From contig OZ251464.1 in the NCBI GenBank assembly GCA_965242595.1, forward strand, positions 868,001 to 932,000: a stretch of DNA of 64,000 nucleotides, in the 5' to 3' direction. This DNA comes from SP197 sp965242595. Lineage in GTDB: Bacteria; Pseudomonadota; Alphaproteobacteria; SP197. The notes under the pieces were generated by a model that worked only from the letters and a program-made list of their open reading frames with translations, ran no database searches and was not told where the DNA came from. Positions 60,720-64,000 of this stretch are shown piece by piece. The stretch's first letter is position 1; each line of letters starts with the position of its first letter. The translations under genes and the position numbers were made by a program.

Positions 60720-61792
60720 CCGCCAGCGCGGCCCGGGCGGGGGGGCGCTTTTTCGAGGATTTCCAGCCCGGCGCCCGTCTGCGCCACGCCACGCCGCGCA
60801 CGGTGACAACCGGCGATGCCGCCCTCCATCTGGCGCTCACCGGCTCGCGCTTTCCCCTCCATTGTTCGCAGCCCTTCGCCCAGGCCTGCGGCCTTTTGGC
60901 CATGCCCATCGACGATCTGCTGGTCTTCAACATCGTCTTCGGCAAAACGGTGCCGGACATCTCGGCCAACGCCATCGCCAATCTGGGCTATGCCGACGGC
61001 CGCTTCGGCGTGCCGGTCTTTCCCGGCGACAGCCTGCAGGCCAGCTCGACGGTGCTGGGCCGGCGCCAGCTTTCCAACGGCAAGGCGGGCATCGTCTGGG
61101 TCCGGACGGAAGGCACCAATCAGCGGGGCGAGGCGGTGCTCTCCTATGTCCGCTGGGCCATGGTGGCCAGGCGCGCTGCGGCGGCAGAGGACGGCGCGCC
61201 CCCCGCGCCGCTGGTCCCCGATCTCCCCGCCGCCGTGGATGGCGCCGCGCTGGCCGTGCCGGCGGGGTTCGATCTTTCCGGCTACGACCGGGCGGCGGCC
61301 GGGGCGGGCAAGGGGTGGGATGCCATCGCCCCCGGCGAGCGGCTGGACCATGGCGACGGCATGACCGTGGAAGAGGCGGAACATCAGATGGCAACCCGCC
61401 TCTATCAGAACACCGCCCGGGTTCATTTCGATCTCCACCGCGCCGCCGCCGGCCGCTTCGGCCGCCGCCTGGTCTATGGCGGCCATGTCATCGCGCTGGC
61501 CCGGGCGCTCTCCTTCAACGGGCTGGCCCATGCCTGCCGCATCGCCGGGCTGAACGGCGGGCGCCACGCCGCCCCGGTGTTCGCCGGCGATACCGTGTAT
61601 GCCTGGTCCCAGGTGCTGGCGAAGGTTGAGCTGGGCAGGGGCGATCTGGGGGCGCTGCGGCTGCGCACCGTCGCCACCAGAAACCGCCCCTGCGACGATT
61701 TCCCAGACCGCAGCGGCGACGGCAAGGACCACCCCGACAAGGTGCTGGAGCTGGATTACTGGGCGTGGATGCCGCGCTTCGCCCGCCCCTGA
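60716..61792 (+). CDS. MaoC-family hydratase, probable mesaconyl-CoA hydratase
   Basis: 358 residues, a double hot-dog protein of the length known for mesaconyl-CoA hydratase. GRFFEDFQPGARLRHATPRTVT opens the first MaoC-like domain, with YADGRFGVPVFPGDSLQASS; the second has QNTARVHFDLHRA, RLVYGGHVIALARALSFNG and APVFAGDTVYAWSQV. It would interconvert mesaconyl-CoA and methylmalyl-CoA. The coupled upstream lyase-like gene supports this, since the two steps are consecutive. The exact substrate is inferred. The amidase gene begins 55 bases later. Confidence 0.85.
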   Translation: MTASAARAGGRFFEDFQPGARLRHATPRTVTTGDAALHLALTGSRFPLHCSQPFAQACGLLAMPIDDLLVFNIVFGKTVPDISANAIANLGYADGRFGVPVFPGDSLQASSTVLGRRQLSNGKAGIVWVRTEGTNQRGEAVLSYVRWAMVARRAAAAEDGAPPAPLVPDLPAAVDGAALAVPAGFDLSGYDRAAAGAGKGWDAIAPGERLDHGDGMTVEEAEHQMATRLYQNTARVHFDLHRAAAGRFGRRLVYGGHVIALARALSFNGLAHACRIAGLNGGRHAAPVFAGDTVYAWSQVLAKVELGRGDLGALRLRTVATRNRPCDDFPDRSGDGKDHPDKVLELDYWAWMPRFARP

Positions 61793-61847
61793 GGGCGATG
61801 CTTGCAGCGCGCCTGCCAGGCGCCATACTCGCCCCCCGGAGGCGGCG

Positions 61848-63317
61848 ATGACGGAATTGTGGCGGCTGACGGCCCGCCAGGCGGTCGATCTGCTGCGCCA
61901 GGGCGAGATTTCGCCGCTGGAGGCGGTGGAGGCGGCGGTGGCGCGCATCGAGGCCAGCGACGGCGGCCTCAACGCCATCCCCACCCGCTGCTACGAGCGC
62001 GCCCGCGCCCATGCCCGGCGCCTGATGGCCCCCGGCGCGCGCCGCTATCGGGGGCCGGGCGCGCTCCACGGCCTGCCGCTGGCGATCAAGGATCTGGAAG
62101 ATGTGGCCGGCGTGCGCACCACCTATGGCTCGCCGATCTGGGCCGACCATGTGCCCGAGCGCTCCGATATCGCGGTGGAGCGGCTGGAGGCGCGGGGCGC
62201 CATCGTCATCGGCAAATCGAACGTGCCCGAATTCGGCGCCGGCGGCCACAGCTTCAATCCGGTGCTGGGCGCCAGCGCCAATCCGTGGGACATGCGGAAA
62301 ACCCCCGGCGGTTCCTCCGGCGGGTCGGCGGCGGCGCTGGCGGCGGGGCAGGTGGCGCTGGCCACCGGCTCCGATCTGGGCGGCAGCCTGCGCATCCCGG
62401 CCAGCTTCTGCGCCGTGGTGGGCCTGCGCCCCAGCCCCGGCGTGGTCGCCAGGGGGCCGGATGTGGCCTGTTTCGACGATCTTTCCGTGCTGGGGCCGAT
62501 GGCGCGCAATGTGCCGGATGCGGCCCTGATGCTGGACGCCATGGCCGGCAGCGAAAGCCGCGATCCCCTGGCGCGCCCCGCCCCGCCCCGCCCCTATCTC
62601 GAGCATGTGCTGCGCGCCCTGGACGAAGCCCCGCCCAAGCTCGCCATCGCCTATTCCTCCGATCTCGGCGTGCCGCCGGTGGATGGCGAGGTGGACGGCA
62701 TCTGCCGCGCCGCCGCCAGCCGCCTGGCCGGGGGCGGCCTGCGCGAGGCGGGGCTGGATTTCTCCGACAGCGTGGAGGCGGTCCACACCCTGCGGGCGCT
62801 GGGCTTCGCCACCGGCCATGAGGACGACCTGCGCCACCGCCGCCAATGGCTGAAGCCCGAATGTGTGTGGAACATCGAAAAGGGCCTGGCCCTTTCCGTG
62901 GCCGACATCCTGCGCGCCCGGCGCCTGCGCGGCGCGCTCTATCGCCGCCTCGCCGCCCTGTTCGCCGAATGCGATCTGCTGGCGCTGCCGGCCACTATCC
63001 TGCCCGCCTTTCCCATGCACTGGCGCTATCCGCAGCGCCTCGCCGGCCACAGCTTCGGCAATTATGTGGACTGGATGATGATCACCTCGCTGATCACGCT
63101 CACCTCCTGCCCGGCGATCTCGCTCCCCTGCGGCTTCACCGCCGCCGGCCTGCCGGTGGGCTTGCAGCTGGTCGCGCCCTCCCATGGCGATGGCGATCTG
63201 CTGGCCTGGGCGGCCTGGGCCGAAAGGCTGTTCGCCATCGCCCCAAAGCTGCCGATCGCGCCCCGGGGCGAGCGCGGGCGCGCCCCCGCTTCGGAGCCTC
63301 CTGCCCATGGCCGCTGA
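61848..63317 (+). CDS. Amidase (amidase signature family)
   Basis: 489 residues. The Ser-cisSer-Lys triad is complete: Lys in GLPLAIKDLEDVAG, Ser in the KTPGGSSGGSAAALAAG stretch, and the nucleophile in ATGSDLGGSLRIPA. KSNVPEFGAGGHSFNPVLGA is also characteristic. These enzymes hydrolyse amide or carbamate bonds; GatA is unlikely because no gatB/gatC is adjacent and the middle region differs. The ATG at 61848 follows GGAGGCGGCG. The C-terminal tail after PKLPIAPRGE is Arg/Pro/Ala-rich. The substrate is unknown. Confidence 0.9.
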   Translation: MTELWRLTARQAVDLLRQGEISPLEAVEAAVARIEASDGGLNAIPTRCYERARAHARRLMAPGARRYRGPGALHGLPLAIKDLEDVAGVRTTYGSPIWADHVPERSDIAVERLEARGAIVIGKSNVPEFGAGGHSFNPVLGASANPWDMRKTPGGSSGGSAAALAAGQVALATGSDLGGSLRIPASFCAVVGLRPSPGVVARGPDVACFDDLSVLGPMARNVPDAALMLDAMAGSESRDPLARPAPPRPYLEHVLRALDEAPPKLAIAYSSDLGVPPVDGEVDGICRAAASRLAGGGLREAGLDFSDSVEAVHTLRALGFATGHEDDLRHRRQWLKPECVWNIEKGLALSVADILRARRLRGALYRRLAALFAECDLLALPATILPAFPMHWRYPQRLAGHSFGNYVDWMMITSLITLTSCPAISLPCGFTAAGLPVGLQLVAPSHGDGDLLAWAAWAERLFAIAPKLPIAPRGERGRAPASEPPAHGR

Positions 63318-63392
63318 ACGCCCGGCGGCGCGCCAGGCGGCCTTCACCCTCGAGTCGGCGCGCGCCGCGGCAGGTGCCGGCGGGAGGGGGCC

Positions 63393-64000
63393 GTGCTCGC
63401 CGCGCTGCTGAAAACCGCGCCCGACCTGCTGGACCCGCAGCTGCGCCCCATCCTGCTGGCGGTTGTGGCCTGGAGCGTCGGCCTGCTCGCCCTGGCCGCG
63501 GCGCTGGCCTTCGTGCTGCTGGGCTGGGCGGCGGCCGGCCTCGCCTTTCTGCCCGCCTGGCTGAGCGACGGGCTGGCCCTGGCGCCGGCCGCCTTCGCCG
63601 CCGCGGCGCTGGCCTGGCTGGCCCTGGCGCTGGATGTCGCCGGCGTCCCATGGCTGCAAGAGTGGTTCGCCGTCGCGGCGCCGGTCTGGCTGGCCTGCGC
63701 GGCCGTGGCCCAGGCGGTGGCGTCCTTTCATCTGGATGCCGCGATCGCCGGCGTGGAACGGCGCCACTATCCGCAGCTGGCACCGCCGCGCCCCCGTGCT
63801 GCACATGCTATGACGCGGGAGGCGGCAGCGGCGCTGCGCTTTCCCGGCCTGCTGCTGGCGCTGAACGCCGCCCTGCTGCCGTTCTATCTGGTGGGGCTGG
63901 TTCTGCCGCCGCTGGCCATCGCGGCCTTTTGTGCGGCCAATGGCTGGCTGTTCGGGCGCGAATATGCCGATGCCGTGCTGCTGCGCCGCCTGCCGCCCGG
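63393..64000 (+). CDS. EI24-domain (CysZ-like) membrane protein, N-terminal part
   Basis: An open frame from the GTG at 63393 (GGGAGGGGG just upstream) to the window edge, 202 residues so far. It starts VLAALLKTAPDLLDPQLRP and contains at least four long hydrophobic segments (ILLAVVAWSVGLLALAAALA; ALAWLALALDVAGV; PGLLLALNAALLPFYLVGLV; LPPLAIAAFCAANGWL). The end, GREYADAVLLRRLP, matches the REY...RR element of EI24/CysZ-type proteins. CysZ is a sulfate permease, but many EI24 relatives have no known role. It runs off the window. Confidence 0.75.
   Translation, partial: MLAALLKTAPDLLDPQLRPILLAVVAWSVGLLALAAALAFVLLGWAAAGLAFLPAWLSDGLALAPAAFAAAALAWLALALDVAGVPWLQEWFAVAAPVWLACAAVAQAVASFHLDAAIAGVERRHYPQLAPPRPRAAHAMTREAAAALRFPGLLLALNAALLPFYLVGLVLPPLAIAAFCAANGWLFGREYADAVLLRRLPP

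Noticed and set aside
63307..63411. Small gene starting at the ATG at 63307
   Set aside because: Short, no ribosome site of note, no homology; the EI24-type gene starts in another frame at 63393.
61515..63806. Long minus-strand frame opposite the amidase and the hydratase
   Set aside because: Low-complexity Gly/Gln/Arg/His translation; the plus strand carries complete catalytic motifs.

Overview
The window is a dense, very GC-rich stretch of bacterial chromosome. Three gene neighbourhoods place it in the Alphaproteobacteria, probably near Rhodospirillales: rpsF-rpsR-DUF2232-rplI, the rpsP-rimM-trmD-rplS-leuC-leuD-leuB-asd string, and purD facing xseA. MutL carries the endonuclease motif of bacteria that lack MutH, and a lipid A/Kdo/flippase operon shows a Gram-negative envelope. 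No tRNA, rRNA, CRISPR array, integrase or transposase was seen.

Layout. Bases 1-5343 (+): end of rpsF, rpsR, a DUF2232 membrane protein, rplI, pgi and mutL. 5340-9241: rsmD, rluB and a class I glutamine amidotransferase (-), tadA (+), purD (-). 9242-34401 (+): one giant secreted protein of about 8,300 residues, made of SwmB-like, putative-Ig and Calx-beta modules and ending in an autotransporter barrel. It is broken by one extra G near 18084. A run of 26 C (9532-9557) lies at its start. 34458-42323: xseA (+), then the envelope operon pmbA-msbA-waaA-lpxK-lpxL (-). 42496-43431 (+): an AT-richer methyltransferase whose 3' end carries a run of 15 G. 43443-47839: a DUF1640-like small protein and leuA (-), tgt (+), a PhyH-family dioxygenase (-). 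48012-53386 (+): rpsP (frameshifted as read), rimM, trmD, rplS, leuC, leuD, leuB. 53494-57750 (+): a second autotransporter (1418 aa). 57830-64000: asd (+), a pyridoxal-kinase-like gene (-), a malyl-CoA lyase-like and a mesaconyl-CoA hydratase-like pair (+), an amidase (+) and the start of an EI24-domain membrane protein (+).

How it works together. Most genes are housekeeping: translation, mismatch repair, purine and leucine synthesis, lipid A assembly. The Mcl/Mch-like pair suggests ethylmalonyl-CoA-type C2 assimilation. Two surface proteins interrupt otherwise conserved housekeeping neighbourhoods (purD/xseA and leuB/asd). Two exceptionally long G/C homopolymers touch the giant surface gene and the methyltransferase, which suggests a phase-variable cell surface. 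The two single-base frameshifts, both in short G or C runs and one of them in the essential rpsP, warn that homopolymer lengths in this sequence may contain errors. There is no gene-free stretch over 300 bases unless the giant gene starts after the poly-C tract; in that case 9242-9623 is a leader/promoter region.
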